Of a DNA stretch of 64,000 bases, positions 52,378-60,598 are shown piece by piece. The stretch lies in IMG/VR virus record IMGVR_UViG_3300023174_000046, positions 124,001 to 188,000 of that record. One strand, given 5' to 3'. Source of the DNA: a virus. The notes under the pieces were generated by a model that was given only the letters and a program-made list of their open reading frames with translations, did no database searches and was not told the DNA's origin. How positions within the stretch are numbered: the first letter of the stretch is position 1; every line of letters begins with the position of its first letter. Made by a program: the position numbers and the translations under genes.

Positions 52378-52385
52378 TATTTATG
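52378..52385 (-). promoter_or_regulatory. Late promoter CATAAATA (minus strand)
   Basis: Exactly 5 nt upstream of the HNH start at 52370-52372. Confidence 0.7.
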
Positions 52386-52410
52386 AGACATATATTATAA
52401 ATTTTGTGTG

Positions 52411-52438
52411 TTGCACTATTTTAATTTTCATGCATAAT
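52411..52438 (+). promoter_or_regulatory. Sigma70-like promoter with leader
   Basis: TTGCAC, 16 nt spacer, CATAAT. Here the gene start (52462) is 23 nt further on, behind an AAGGAG site at 52452-52457. A leaderless ATG at 52443 opens only an 8-codon frame that stops at 52467-52469, overlapping the start codon of the gene. Confidence 0.65.
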
Positions 52439-52461
52439 AAGCATGAACAATAAGGAGATAT

Positions 52462-52758
52462 ATGGATAACATAGATGCATTGTGTGATCAAATAGAATTG
52501 TACAACAAGAACTATGAATGGATTATCAGAGAATCAGAACGTATTCTTGTGGAGATGAACAAACTTGATAAAATGGAAACATTTCAAGCAGACAAGTATG
52601 AAGCGCTTTCACGAAAACATCTGGAGCTACAACAACGTTATAGTAGAGATAAAGATAATTACAATCAAATGATTAAAGCGGTGCGATCCTATTTCAATGA
52701 AAATCATGGCATTGATATAATAGGGTTGCTGGAAGGTGATATTGATGAGGTTAAATAA
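52462..52758 (+). CDS. Small coiled-coil protein
   Basis: A 98-residue protein, nearly all helical (NKNYEWIIRESERILVEMNK, SRKHLELQQRYSRDKDN). It is preceded by AAGGAG, a standard ribosome site. No family recognised. First gene of an eight-gene plus-strand operon to 54460. Confidence 0.6.
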   Translation: MDNIDALCDQIELYNKNYEWIIRESERILVEMNKLDKMETFQADKYEALSRKHLELQQRYSRDKDNYNQMIKAVRSYFNENHGIDIIGLLEGDIDEVK

Positions 52759-53026
52759 TAGCATGATTGATCATATTACCAAGCATAGCTTGCTCTGGAG
52801 TTTAGATATCAGTATCAGAGAACTCAAAGCATCATACGATAAATACACAACATTTGGAAGATGCACAATATTTCCATTGGAGTTTCTTTTTGCGGGGTGT
52901 TGTGTATTGGTGGGTACTGTAGCTATTCTTGCATCCATAGTTTTAGATAAGCTTCTTTTGATTCATATCTCCAGAGCTTTAAGATTTGTTACGAAAGGGT
53001 TGCATGGATTATTCTTTAAATACTAA
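52745..53026 (+). CDS. Small membrane protein
   Basis: A 93-residue protein from ATG 52745, which follows GGAAGG by about 8 nt; GTG 52736 and ATG 52763 are alternatives. It has one or two spans (FPLEFLFAGCCVLVGTVAILA, VLDKLLLIHISRA) and a basic N-terminal helix. Function unknown. Confidence 0.5.
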   Translation: MRLNNSMIDHITKHSLLWSLDISIRELKASYDKYTTFGRCTIFPLEFLFAGCCVLVGTVAILASIVLDKLLLIHISRALRFVTKGLHGLFFKY

Positions 53027-53186
53027 ACAACAAGAAATAATGTCCAAGCTCCGAACTATAGCTGGCAGTGACAGAGAACTAGATCTTTGGTTGTCAACTC
53101 CAAACAAAGAGTTTCGCGGCAAAGCTCCAATTGATATGCTTCGTCAAGAAGAATACCAATACTTTGCCAAGGTGGTAGCAAAATGA
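53004..53186 (+). CDS. DUF2384-like (MbcA/ParS/Xre toxin-binding) protein
   Basis: A 60-residue protein from ATG 53004. The core SDRELDLWLSTPNKEFRGKA followed by PIDMLRQEEYQYF matches the DUF2384 pattern (W-L-x-T-P-N, G-K-A/T-P, L), the C-terminal domain by which Xre/MbcA/ParS antitoxins hold RES or related toxins. No helix-turn-helix precedes it and the next gene has no RES features, so it stands alone here. It might neutralise a host toxin (inference). Confidence 0.65.
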   Translation: MDYSLNTKQQEIMSKLRTIAGSDRELDLWLSTPNKEFRGKAPIDMLRQEEYQYFAKVVAK

Positions 53187-53434
53187 AACATCAACACTTT
53201 ATTCCTTGTAGCTGTGAAACAGAAGGTCTTTATATTACAAAATATGAAGATGAACCAGAGACATATGTAGCCATCTTCAAGCATGGGTACAATCCTAAAT
53301 GCAAATCATTGTGGAACAAAGTTCGTTACATCTGGCAAATTATTAAAACAGGTCAGCCTTTTGGAGATGATATTGTGCTAAGCAAATCAGATGCTTTGAG
53401 ACTTTCCAGTTTGCTCAATTCTTTGTACAAATGA
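53183..53434 (+). CDS. Hypothetical protein, phage DDIVLS type
   Basis: An 83-residue protein overlapping the previous stop (ATGA). CSCETEGLYITKYEDEPETY and FGDDIVLSKSDALRLSSLLN fit a small conserved phage protein with an early Cys pair and a helical end. Function unknown. Confidence 0.55.
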   Translation: MKHQHFIPCSCETEGLYITKYEDEPETYVAIFKHGYNPKCKSLWNKVRYIWQIIKTGQPFGDDIVLSKSDALRLSSLLNSLYK

Positions 53435-53721
53435 ACACATGGCATATTCGGTTGAGCGATCAGATGGCATACATGAAAGCTTCTGGTGACTGTGTAGTAA
53501 ATGCTGCAACTGAAGTGTATGAGAAAATGTGCAATAGCAACGAAAACTTTAAAGTGTCTCTGGTGGGTGAAGCATATGAAGATGGTTATACACCTGAAGA
53601 TCCAGATCATACTTTTTTCTTTTTAAATGCTTTGGTAGTGGCCAATGCAGGTGATCATGCCATGGCCAAAGCCTTGAAACAATTGGAAAAGAAGATAATT
53701 AAACAAAATGGTCATTCTTAA
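53431..53721 (+). CDS. Small hypothetical protein
   Basis: A 96-residue protein, overlapping its neighbours. SGDCVVNAATEVYEKMC and NALVVANAGDHAMAKALKQL are helical with small residues. No family recognised. Confidence 0.5.
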   Translation: MNTWHIRLSDQMAYMKASGDCVVNAATEVYEKMCNSNENFKVSLVGEAYEDGYTPEDPDHTFFFLNALVVANAGDHAMAKALKQLEKKIIKQNGHS

Positions 53722-53911
53722 CAAAGACAAGTTGTTAATTCGATTAACACATCCTAAACTTTTGCTTCACCGCAAAAGCGATTTAGGGGACGTTGAATGT
53801 GGACCGTATCTTACAGATACAGAAACTGGAATTTACTTCAGTCATTATGATTATGGGTGTGTTTTTAAACTGCAGCTTCTTGGTTTTGGCATAGATATTT
53901 GGTGGTTATGA
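53708..53911 (+). CDS. Small hypothetical protein
   Basis: A 67-residue protein, basic at the start (KDKLLIRLTHPKLLLHRKSD) then strand-rich with Tyr/Gly (GIYFSHYDYGCVFKLQLLGF). It ends overlapping the next gene as ATGA. Confidence 0.45.
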   Translation: MVILNKDKLLIRLTHPKLLLHRKSDLGDVECGPYLTDTETGIYFSHYDYGCVFKLQLLGFGIDIWWL

Positions 53912-54198
53912 AAATTCCAACTACATTTAAATTAGCAGGTCAAACATGGAATGTGGTGTTTGATAAAGATCTCTTGGCCAATGAAGATGAGTATGGTAGT
54001 TGTCATGAAGTCACAAATACCATTAGATTGCAGGCAGAAGGTGTTGTGCCTAGATCCAGAGTAGAAGCCACATTCTTGCATGAACTTCTGCATGCAATAT
54101 TTCATGAATTAGGACAAAGCTCTTTAACCAGTGATGAAAAGTTAGTTGACAGTGTTTCTGCGCTGCTACACCAAGCGCTAGCTGAATGTGAAGAGTAA
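53908..54198 (+). CDS. Small zinc metalloprotease-like protein (HExxH)
   Basis: A 96-residue protein from ATG 53908. H58-E59-L-L-H62 lies within VEATFLHELLHAIFHELG, a zinc-binding helix, after a beta-rich first half (AGQTWNVVFDKDLL). A helix with acidic residues follows (SDEKLVDSVSALLHQAL) and may supply the third ligand. Small proteins of this plan are frequent in phages; the substrate is unknown. Confidence 0.7.
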   Translation: MKIPTTFKLAGQTWNVVFDKDLLANEDEYGSCHEVTNTIRLQAEGVVPRSRVEATFLHELLHAIFHELGQSSLTSDEKLVDSVSALLHQALAECEE

Positions 54199-54460
54199 AT
54201 ATTTTTTCTTAATTGTAATTCTTTTAACTGCAAACATAAGAGCAGAAGAAGAAGAGCAAGACCTGGTTAAAGACACTGCACTTGGTGCTGTAGCAGGGGC
54301 TGCAATTGGGTATGTGTGTGGTGGGTGGTTATGCTCCATTCCTAGTGCAGCAGGTCAAGCATTCCTTGTATATGACTCAGAGTCCAATACAACACCACGT
54401 GATGTGTACAAACACCCTACTATTGATTTGGATGAATTTAACAAGAGATATAGCAAATAA
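54188..54460 (+). CDS. Exported glycine-zipper-like protein
   Basis: A 90-residue protein from GTG. KYFFLIVILLTANIRAEEEEQ looks like a signal peptide cut after IRA. The mature part has GAVAGAAIGYVCGGWLC, a Gly-zipper that could insert into or span a membrane. It could take part in lysis or in superinfection exclusion; neither is proved by sequence. Confidence 0.55.
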   Translation: MKSKYFFLIVILLTANIRAEEEEQDLVKDTALGAVAGAAIGYVCGGWLCSIPSAAGQAFLVYDSESNTTPRDVYKHPTIDLDEFNKRYSK

Positions 54461-54472
54461 TAGATACAAGTT

Positions 54473-55216
54473 TTATACGTATTCTAACAACCTCAACCTA
54501 AGCCAATTTTGCAGACCGCCCCAAGGAGCATAGGGGTCAGGAGTATTATTAAAGGTTAACACAGGCATCCCTGTGGGTACTTGAGTCTGGGATACCCATG
54601 CTACATCTGTCGGATAATAAGATAGATCGCCTTCCTCAGAGCGAAACAAAAAACCATTGCCAACATATTCATTATAGATATACCAAAAGTCATCATCCCA
54701 TCTTATAATGTATGACCAACGATCATAATCTTCCGAACTATATCCATTAGTTTTTACATAAAAAGGTCTCTGGAAATTAGTACCAAATTCTTCCCCGTTA
54801 GGATCTTGCCACCAATTTCCAAACCCCCTGTAACCTAGAATATAACTTCCATTTATATCAATACCCTCTACACCAGAATTTCCAAGTCCAGAAACAACAA
54901 TATTAGATTTGTTAAAAGATACAAGAGCAAACACAGGAGTGCCATCAAGTTCACCATCTTGAAGTGCCCAGCTTGTTACATTCCATGGCCAGTCTATATT
55001 TTGCTGATTTGAAACCAGATTAAAATCATTATTAAGAGCTTTAAAAATCCAATTGTTGTTCTCATAATAAATGGTAAAAGCATCATCTAGAGAATTCCAA
55101 AAAGGCTTCCCTTCATTAAAACCTGCATAGCCATAAAATGTATTGGCACTTGGATTGCTTAGACCAGAGATACTGAAGTTATAATCCGGGTAATTCTGAA
55201 AAACACCTTCAGCCAT
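54473..55216 (-). CDS. Late virion protein with two related beta domains
   Basis: A 247-residue protein on the minus strand. Two repeats carry the order FSISGLSN.S.NTFYGYAGF..GKPFW, then YYENNNWIFKAL, and again VSGLGNSGVEGIDINGSYIL, then WSYIIRWDDDFWYIYN. It resembles small receptor or adhesin domains, and the SG...NG pattern is also found at the C-terminus of the first protein in the window. It has a late promoter. Likely a particle protein set in the small-gene region. Confidence 0.6.
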   Translation of the reverse strand: MAEGVFQNYPDYNFSISGLSNPSANTFYGYAGFNEGKPFWNSLDDAFTIYYENNNWIFKALNNDFNLVSNQQNIDWPWNVTSWALQDGELDGTPVFALVSFNKSNIVVSGLGNSGVEGIDINGSYILGYRGFGNWWQDPNGEEFGTNFQRPFYVKTNGYSSEDYDRWSYIIRWDDDFWYIYNEYVGNGFLFRSEEGDLSYYPTDVAWVSQTQVPTGMPVLTFNNTPDPYAPWGGLQNWLRLRLLEYV

Positions 55217-55222
55217 ATAATA

Positions 55223-55230
55223 TATTTATT
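55223..55230 (-). promoter_or_regulatory. Late promoter AATAAATA (minus strand)
   Basis: 6 nt upstream of the ATG at 55214-55216. Confidence 0.6.
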
Positions 55231-55388
55231 AATAAACTGCATTGTATTCTAGGATTAGAAGGCCTAATAACATCCATTAGCAGCTTGCTTTAATAATAAT
55301 ATCTGTTATAAGTATAGGTATAAGAACAAATTAAAAAATATGAAAAATATTTCTAATGTTTTCCAGTCTCACCTGTCTAATATGGTAT

Positions 55389-55568
55389 ATGAAAGGTAAC
55401 ACTTTAACTTTCCATGATAAGAAAAGTCTCGCTGCAATAGGCGATACAATAGGACAAGCCGCATTTAGTGCGGCTTTTTTTATGGCCTATGGTGTTTTCT
55501 GGTTAATACTTTTACCTTTTGAATTGTTTTTGAAACTAGATGATTTTTTTAAAAAAATAAATTTATGA
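55389..55568 (+). CDS. Small membrane protein
   Basis: A 59-residue protein from ATG 55389 (an in-frame ATG 55356 would add 11 residues). It has one or two hydrophobic spans (AAFSAAFFMAYGVFWLILLP, FELFLKLDDFF). The upstream text ctgtctaata..tatATG is shared with the FecR gene at 59641. It overlaps the PEP-CTERM gene by 4 nt. Confidence 0.5.
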   Translation: MKGNTLTFHDKKSLAAIGDTIGQAAFSAAFFMAYGVFWLILLPFELFLKLDDFFKKINL

Positions 55569-57997
55569 AAACAACAAACATAATAAAGAAGGCATTGAGC
55601 TTAATTGCCGCTGCTTTCATGACAACCGCAGCCAACAATGCCCAAGCAGTAGTGTTTCTATGGAACAACACTGGATCCAACTGGACATCCCCCACCAGCT
55701 GGACCAATGGCATTCAACCTTCTGCAACCAGCTCCAGCACCACCACAGATGAAATACAGTTTGGTAATTATGGAGCCAACAATAACACTGTCATCTTGAC
55801 ATCCACCAGAGCTGCAAAAAATATCACATTCTTAGCCAATGCAAATCCATATTTGATCAACAGTTTCAATGGTGCTCAAACACTGTCATCTAGTGCAGGC
55901 ATTACCAACAATTCTACTGCTACCCAAACATTCAACATATTGGTAGAGAATGCTAACAACAGTAACACCTGGTTTCAAACTGCAGGAGGAGCATTAGTAT
56001 TCAATAATGTAGCTTCACTCACCACTGCATCTTCTAGCACATCCAGACTATTAACTCTGGCAGGAGATGGTGCATTCACATTCAACAATGAATTGAGGCA
56101 AGGTGGTTCAGCTACAGCTGGCAGAGTCCTGTACACAGGCAATGGCACAGTCACATTCAATGGCACCAACACTCTGGGTGGAGGGTTTGAAATCAAAGGA
56201 GGAGGCACTGTGAATGTGAATGGAGGCACTGGAGTCGGTCAAGGGTTGGTAACAATGGGAGCGGCAACTGGCACAACCAATACACCCAAATTGGTAATCA
56301 ACACCACCAATGGCTTGTCTGTGGCCAACAGCTTCAAGGGTTCCAGCAGCTTAGCTACCATGGCCACATTGGATTTGCTAGCAGGCAATGATGCAAATGC
56401 AGTCACGACTTTTGTTGTGAATCAATATCAAGGCAACAACATGAGCTTCACCAACCATGGTGCAGGCAAAACACTGCTACAATTCACCAATGCTGCCAAC
56501 ATACTCACACTATCCACAGACACCAGTGGTGGCAGGAGATTGATTAATAACAGCGCCAATTTAACTATACAGTTTGATGGCACCATGGACATTGGATCCA
56601 CAACTGCAGATGTTAGTACTTTAGGTGGAGCAGGTGATCTTCTCTTCAAAGGATCTCTGTTCAACAACACAGCGTCAGTGCTCAGAGGATTGAACAAAAC
56701 AGGCACTGGAACAGTCACTTTGCAAGCAGTCAATGCTTACAATGGAGACACTACCATTCAAGACGGTACACTGTTGGTGGACACTGCAGGTTCCATTGCT
56801 TCCAGTGCTGCTGTAGTATCAGGGGGTACTTTAAGAGTCAAAGGTACAGCTGGCAGTGCAGCACTTAATAGTGGAACCTTGCTAGTAGAAGGCACAGCTG
56901 GTGTAATAACACAAGGTGGGGGTACTTTTGATCTGAGAGGCACAGCTGGTGCCTTTACTATCTCCTCAGGAACTGCCACAGTGTATAGTGGTGGGTTTCT
57001 TGGCAACTCAACTCTCACTGGAGGCAGCTTGCTTAACAGTGGTACAGTAGGTGAAACAACCATTGCCACTGGCAGTACATTTGATGTGAAGACGGGCGGT
57101 ACATCTTCCAAAGCTACTGTGAATGGTGGTACTTTGTTGGTATCAGGATCAGTGGCACAGACTGTTGTTAATTCTGGCACAGCCACAGTAAATTCTGGTG
57201 GTAATTCTGGCATTACAACTGTGAATGGCAGTGCATTGAATGTGTATGGAAGAACTGGTGTATCCACAGTTAATACAGGTGGCACACTCAATGTAAAGAC
57301 AGGTGGCAGTCTGTTGGGCACTAGCACTGTAGGTGGTGGCACATTGCTAGTGGATGGAACTGCTGGTACAGTAACAGTCAACTCTGGAACTGCTACAGTT
57401 AATACTGGAGGCACAATTAACAGCACCACTGTGAATGGCGGTCTATTATCTGTGAATGGATCTGCAGGAGATGCATTGGTTAATACAGGAGGTACTTTGG
57501 GTGGTTCTGGTAGCGTGCAAGGCCTGACACTCAATGGTGGTATTGTGGCCCCAGGCAACAGCCCGGGTCTGCTCACTGCCTATGAGTTGAATGGAAGCAA
57601 TGGAACATTCCAATTCCAGTTGGGTGCACCTACTACCAGAGGGGTAACATATGATGCTATCAATGTGACAAGCTTGTTAACATTGGGTGCCAATACAGCA
57701 TGGACATTTGAAACCTTAGACAATTATGCATATGCTGATGGCAACACATATGACTTGTTTGATTGGGGTACAGCTGACATGAGCACATTTGATAGTGCAG
57801 TGCTGTTGGCTGCTCTGCCTGATCTTAACACTGCTAGTACAGATCTGAAATGGAATGTGAGCAACTTTACCATGGACGGTACAATTGGTGTTATTCCTGA
57901 ACCTTCTACAGGTTCACTCATGGTGTTTGGTATTGCTAGCTTGATAACACTCAAAGCTATAAGGAGAAGAAAATGCCAACACCAAATACATTCCTAA
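55565..57997 (+). CDS. PEP-CTERM protein with autotransporter-type beta repeats
   Basis: An 810-residue exported protein. The first 28 residues are a signal peptide (KKALSLIAAAFMTTAANNAQA). Residues about 375-405 (TGTGTVTLQAVNAYNGDTTI, then DGTLLVD) are an autotransporter-associated beta-strand repeat. Residues 405-660 hold many TVNxGGT / LLVxGTA / TxVNGG units that form a right-handed beta solenoid. At the end, IPEPSTGSLMVFGIASLI followed by a basic RRRK is a PEP-CTERM sorting signal, normally handled by exosortase in EPS-making Gram-negative bacteria and very common in Verrucomicrobiota. No exosortase is in this window. It appears host-derived, and its composition is richer in G+C than the sugar blocks. 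Confidence 0.85.
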   Translation: MKTTNIIKKALSLIAAAFMTTAANNAQAVVFLWNNTGSNWTSPTSWTNGIQPSATSSSTTTDEIQFGNYGANNNTVILTSTRAAKNITFLANANPYLINSFNGAQTLSSSAGITNNSTATQTFNILVENANNSNTWFQTAGGALVFNNVASLTTASSSTSRLLTLAGDGAFTFNNELRQGGSATAGRVLYTGNGTVTFNGTNTLGGGFEIKGGGTVNVNGGTGVGQGLVTMGAATGTTNTPKLVINTTNGLSVANSFKGSSSLATMATLDLLAGNDANAVTTFVVNQYQGNNMSFTNHGAGKTLLQFTNAANILTLSTDTSGGRRLINNSANLTIQFDGTMDIGSTTADVSTLGGAGDLLFKGSLFNNTASVLRGLNKTGTGTVTLQAVNAYNGDTTIQDGTLLVDTAGSIASSAAVVSGGTLRVKGTAGSAALNSGTLLVEGTAGVITQGGGTFDLRGTAGAFTISSGTATVYSGGFLGNSTLTGGSLLNSGTVGETTIATGSTFDVKTGGTSSKATVNGGTLLVSGSVAQTVVNSGTATVNSGGNSGITTVNGSALNVYGRTGVSTVNTGGTLNVKTGGSLLGTSTVGGGTLLVDGTAGTVTVNSGTATVNTGGTINSTTVNGGLLSVNGSAGDALVNTGGTLGGSGSVQGLTLNGGIVAPGNSPGLLTAYELNGSNGTFQFQLGAPTTRGVTYDAINVTSLLTLGANTAWTFETLDNYAYADGNTYDLFDWGTADMSTFDSAVLLAALPDLNTASTDLKWNVSNFTMDGTIGVIPEPSTGSLMVFGIASLITLKAIRRRKCQHQIHS

Positions 57998-58641
57998 GAC
58001 ATTTAAGACTATTAAGACGTACATATTTTGGCTTTACATTAGTTGAAATGGCAGTGGTCATAGTTATAATGGCATTTGTAATGAGTCTTTCATTCCCTTC
58101 ATATGCAGCTGTTAAACGCAAGTCATCTCAAGCTGCTTGTGCATCCAACATGAAACAAGTGGGTACAAGCATTGTGTTGTTTGCCACAGAAAATGATGGA
58201 TGGCTTCCACCAGGTCCTTCTGGTCAAACAATTAATTCGTTTATTAGCGATTCTAGGTTTGGTAGTGATACATCAAATGTTGTAGATACATCCAATCTTG
58301 AATATTATCTTACTAATTATATATCAACCAAATCTTTGGGTAAAAAAAAGAGAAAAGGCAATCCTGTGTTTTCATGCCCAGCTCATGATGAAAAGCGACC
58401 TTTGATTTGGAAGAGAGGATCTTGTTTTGGTGGAGCAGGAGGGCAATATGGTACGCAAAATTCAGAAAAATTAATTGCAGTAGATACAAATGATTATTTT
58501 TTAGTTGACTTTACAAAAGCTTTCACCAATCATTCTGGTGCATCTTTAGATCGAACAATGAAAAATCCGCATGGCGCAACCAGAAATCTGCTAAGAACAG
58601 ATGGCAGTGTGACTACAGAACTGGATAACAAGGCTAGGTAA
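57973..58641 (+). CDS. Type IV/II pseudopilin with H-X9-DG motif
   Basis: A 222-residue protein. G20-F21-TLVE(25)M is the prepilin peptidase cut site, followed by the hydrophobic pilin helix (AVVIVIMAFVMSLSFPSY). H200 with D210-G211 (within HGATRNLLRTDGSV) is the H-X9-DG signature of pseudopilins found widely in Planctomycetes, Verrucomicrobiota and Lentisphaerae. AGGAG precedes the start, and the gene overlaps the PEP-CTERM gene by 25 nt, so the pair is coupled. A role in pilus or secretion systems is expected from family; in a phage it may alter the host surface. Confidence 0.85.
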   Translation: MPTPNTFLRHLRLLRRTYFGFTLVEMAVVIVIMAFVMSLSFPSYAAVKRKSSQAACASNMKQVGTSIVLFATENDGWLPPGPSGQTINSFISDSRFGSDTSNVVDTSNLEYYLTNYISTKSLGKKKRKGNPVFSCPAHDEKRPLIWKRGSCFGGAGGQYGTQNSEKLIAVDTNDYFLVDFTKAFTNHSGASLDRTMKNPHGATRNLLRTDGSVTTELDNKAR

Positions 58642-59105
58642 TGGAGTATGTGTCTGTATCACAAGCTATTAAGGCTGCTGCAGATCTTAATACGCCTTCC
58701 ACAGAGTATCTTAATAATTTCTTGCCTGCTTATAGAAAGTACCATAAGAGGCAAAATTTCAGAAGAGCAGTTTGCAAAATTGGTTCGGGTATTGCAGTCT
58801 TTATAGTTGCATGTCTCTGCTATTCATCTATAAATAATGATAGCAAGCTGGACATTGATACAGCTTCAGGAGGTGAAATGGCACAACACAATACACATGG
58901 CAAGCACGTGGTGTTTGAAGGTGATGTAAAAGAAGTTACTAATTTTATCAAAGAGCATGTCAAAGAAAAAACACAAACGTTAAATTTAAGAGATCATTTT
59001 CAAGCTGATGTATGGGGTGTGTATGTTGAGGGAGAACAGACATTTAGATATTATTACCAATGCTTAGGGCATGGCAGATATTCTGTCTTTATTATCAATG
59101 AATAA
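58641..59105 (+). CDS. Single-span membrane protein
   Basis: A 154-residue protein. A cytoplasmic N-terminal helix (VSQAIKAAADLNTPSTEYLN) and one span (IGSGIAVFIVACLCYSSI) precede an extracytoplasmic domain (HVVFEGDVKEVTNFIKEHVK). The layout recalls anti-sigma or FecR-type membrane proteins, but the family is not clear. Its start shares a base with the pseudopilin stop. Confidence 0.5.
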   Translation: MEYVSVSQAIKAAADLNTPSTEYLNNFLPAYRKYHKRQNFRRAVCKIGSGIAVFIVACLCYSSINNDSKLDIDTASGGEMAQHNTHGKHVVFEGDVKEVTNFIKEHVKEKTQTLNLRDHFQADVWGVYVEGEQTFRYYYQCLGHGRYSVFIINE

Positions 59106-59436
59106 TGCGCAACGCATAGAAAATTTTGTTCCTTATATAGTTGGGTTGTGCCTGGCAGGTAGTATTTTTTACACTGTGTACAGCCCACATGCATCCATGG
59201 TGAAGCAACACATGGACACATATGGCATGGATTTTGAATATGTAACTCCTGAAGGTTCTTGTTTTACGCAAAATATTGAACCCATTGGTCATGAGAGCCA
59301 TAAATATGTTTTAAGCCTGAGCAAACCTGCTAAACCTACAAATGCAGAAGAGCCTTTGTATGTGATGGTTGGATACACCATGAAACAAGTGAGAGTTAGA
59401 TACAGATCTAATGCATTAACATCTAATAATCTATAA
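59098..59436 (+). CDS. Single-span membrane protein
   Basis: A 112-residue protein from ATG 59098, overlapping the previous gene by 8 nt. One span (FVPYIVGLCLAGSIFYTVY) and a soluble domain with an internal Cys follow. No family recognised; part of the envelope cassette. Confidence 0.45.
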   Translation: MNNAQRIENFVPYIVGLCLAGSIFYTVYSPHASMVKQHMDTYGMDFEYVTPEGSCFTQNIEPIGHESHKYVLSLSKPAKPTNAEEPLYVMVGYTMKQVRVRYRSNALTSNNL

Positions 59437-59437
59437 T

Positions 59438-59620
59438 ATGCCATTTAATTTTTTAGACAAAGACAAGTGCAAAAGAAGCTACTATTATCAGGTGACTGAT
59501 ATTTGGCATAGATTGAGTAGTGATCACCCCATAAAGCAGATTTTGACATCTGTAATATTCATTGGCACCATAGGCTTAATAATTCATTTTATTTTTAAAC
59601 TCTTTTCTAATGATTATTAG
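59438..59620 (+). CDS. Small membrane protein
   Basis: A 60-residue protein with a charged N-terminus and a C-terminal span (ILTSVIFIGTIGLIIHFIF). It completes the group of small membrane genes before FecR. Confidence 0.45.
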   Translation: MPFNFLDKDKCKRSYYYQVTDIWHRLSSDHPIKQILTSVIFIGTIGLIIHFIFKLFSNDY

Positions 59621-59640
59621 TTTCAACTGTCTAATACTAT

Positions 59641-60582
59641 ATGAAAACATTAATTTGCTTAGCCTTAATAGCAGTAGCAAGCCATAGTGCATGTGCTACC
59701 TCTGTATCTTTCTTAAAGAATAGTGTATATAAAATTGACAATACCAACAAAGTCACAGCTACTTTAAATGATAAAGTAGAATCCAACACACAAGTGGGCA
59801 CAGGTGCACAGAGCATGTGTGAATTGTCATTAGATGATAAGTCCATAACACGCATTGGAGCCAATGCTGTCTTCACATTTGTAGAACAAGAGCGTTTGGT
59901 TAAATGCGACAAAGGAACATTTCTGGTTTCCAAAGATCCTGCAACAGAAACTATGACAGTTACCACAGGCAGTGTTACTGCTGCAGTTAATGGCAGCACT
60001 GTGATGTTTGATGTGACAGGTGATGCAACACATGTTGCTGTTGCTGAAACAACTACTGGAGTTGTGGTGACAGATAAGAATGGCAAATCTATAACATTGC
60101 AATCTGGTGAAGGCATCTCTGCAACACCTAATGGCATGGCATCTGCAGCTCCTAAATCTGTGGACGTTAAAGATCTAGCATCATCATCGCCTCTGTTTAC
60201 TGAAGCGGGGTTGGCTCCTCTGGCCAATGATGCATTGATCAAGGGTGTTGCAAGCGCTCAAGAATCTGCAAAAGCTGCAGGCATGTCTTTTACAAGTGAA
60301 ATTAATGATGTGGTAGCTGGTAGAATTGATAGTGCTACTGCTTTGGCCAGAGCCAGTGGCATGGATGCGCCAGGTGCTGATGTGCCTGACATTGATACTG
60401 CTGCAGGGGGTGAAGCTGTAGGTAGTAATGCACCTGCAGGCAGTGGAGCAGGAGCCATCTCTGGTTCACAGCAGTTTAATCCTTTATTGAATCCCAATCT
60501 TGTGCCCCCTGTAACTTCTTCTCCCTTGCCTTCATTAGCTACGCCAATAGGAAGTGATATTACCCCTTATCCTGGTAGATAA
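59641..60582 (+). CDS. Exported FecR-domain protein
   Basis: A 313-residue protein. The signal peptide (TLICLALIAVASHSACA) is cut near residue 19. Residues 20-160 are a FecR-type domain: VGTGAQSMCELSLDDKSITR, IGANAVFTFV, LVKCDKGTFLVS, TVTTGSVTAAVNGSTVMFDV. The second half is Ala/Ser/Gly-rich and ends with a Pro-rich tail. Secreted FecR-domain proteins of this form are common in Verrucomicrobiota. It shares the upstream text ctgtctaata..tatATG with the gene at 55389. Confidence 0.8.
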   Translation: MKTLICLALIAVASHSACATSVSFLKNSVYKIDNTNKVTATLNDKVESNTQVGTGAQSMCELSLDDKSITRIGANAVFTFVEQERLVKCDKGTFLVSKDPATETMTVTTGSVTAAVNGSTVMFDVTGDATHVAVAETTTGVVVTDKNGKSITLQSGEGISATPNGMASAAPKSVDVKDLASSSPLFTEAGLAPLANDALIKGVASAQESAKAAGMSFTSEINDVVAGRIDSATALARASGMDAPGADVPDIDTAAGGEAVGSNAPAGSGAGAISGSQQFNPLLNPNLVPPVTSSPLPSLATPIGSDITPYPGR

Positions 60583-60598
60583 GAGCAGACTAATTTAG

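Noticed and set aside
53004-53434. Toxin-antitoxin pair (DUF2384 plus next gene)
   Set aside because: The next protein lacks RES-type or other toxin residues that I can identify and resembles a small phage protein of unknown role.
56758-57576. Long minus-strand frame (272 codons) under the PEP-CTERM gene
   Set aside because: Shadow of the GGT/ACT-rich solenoid repeats; Pro/Val/Leu-rich with no start signal or homologous look.
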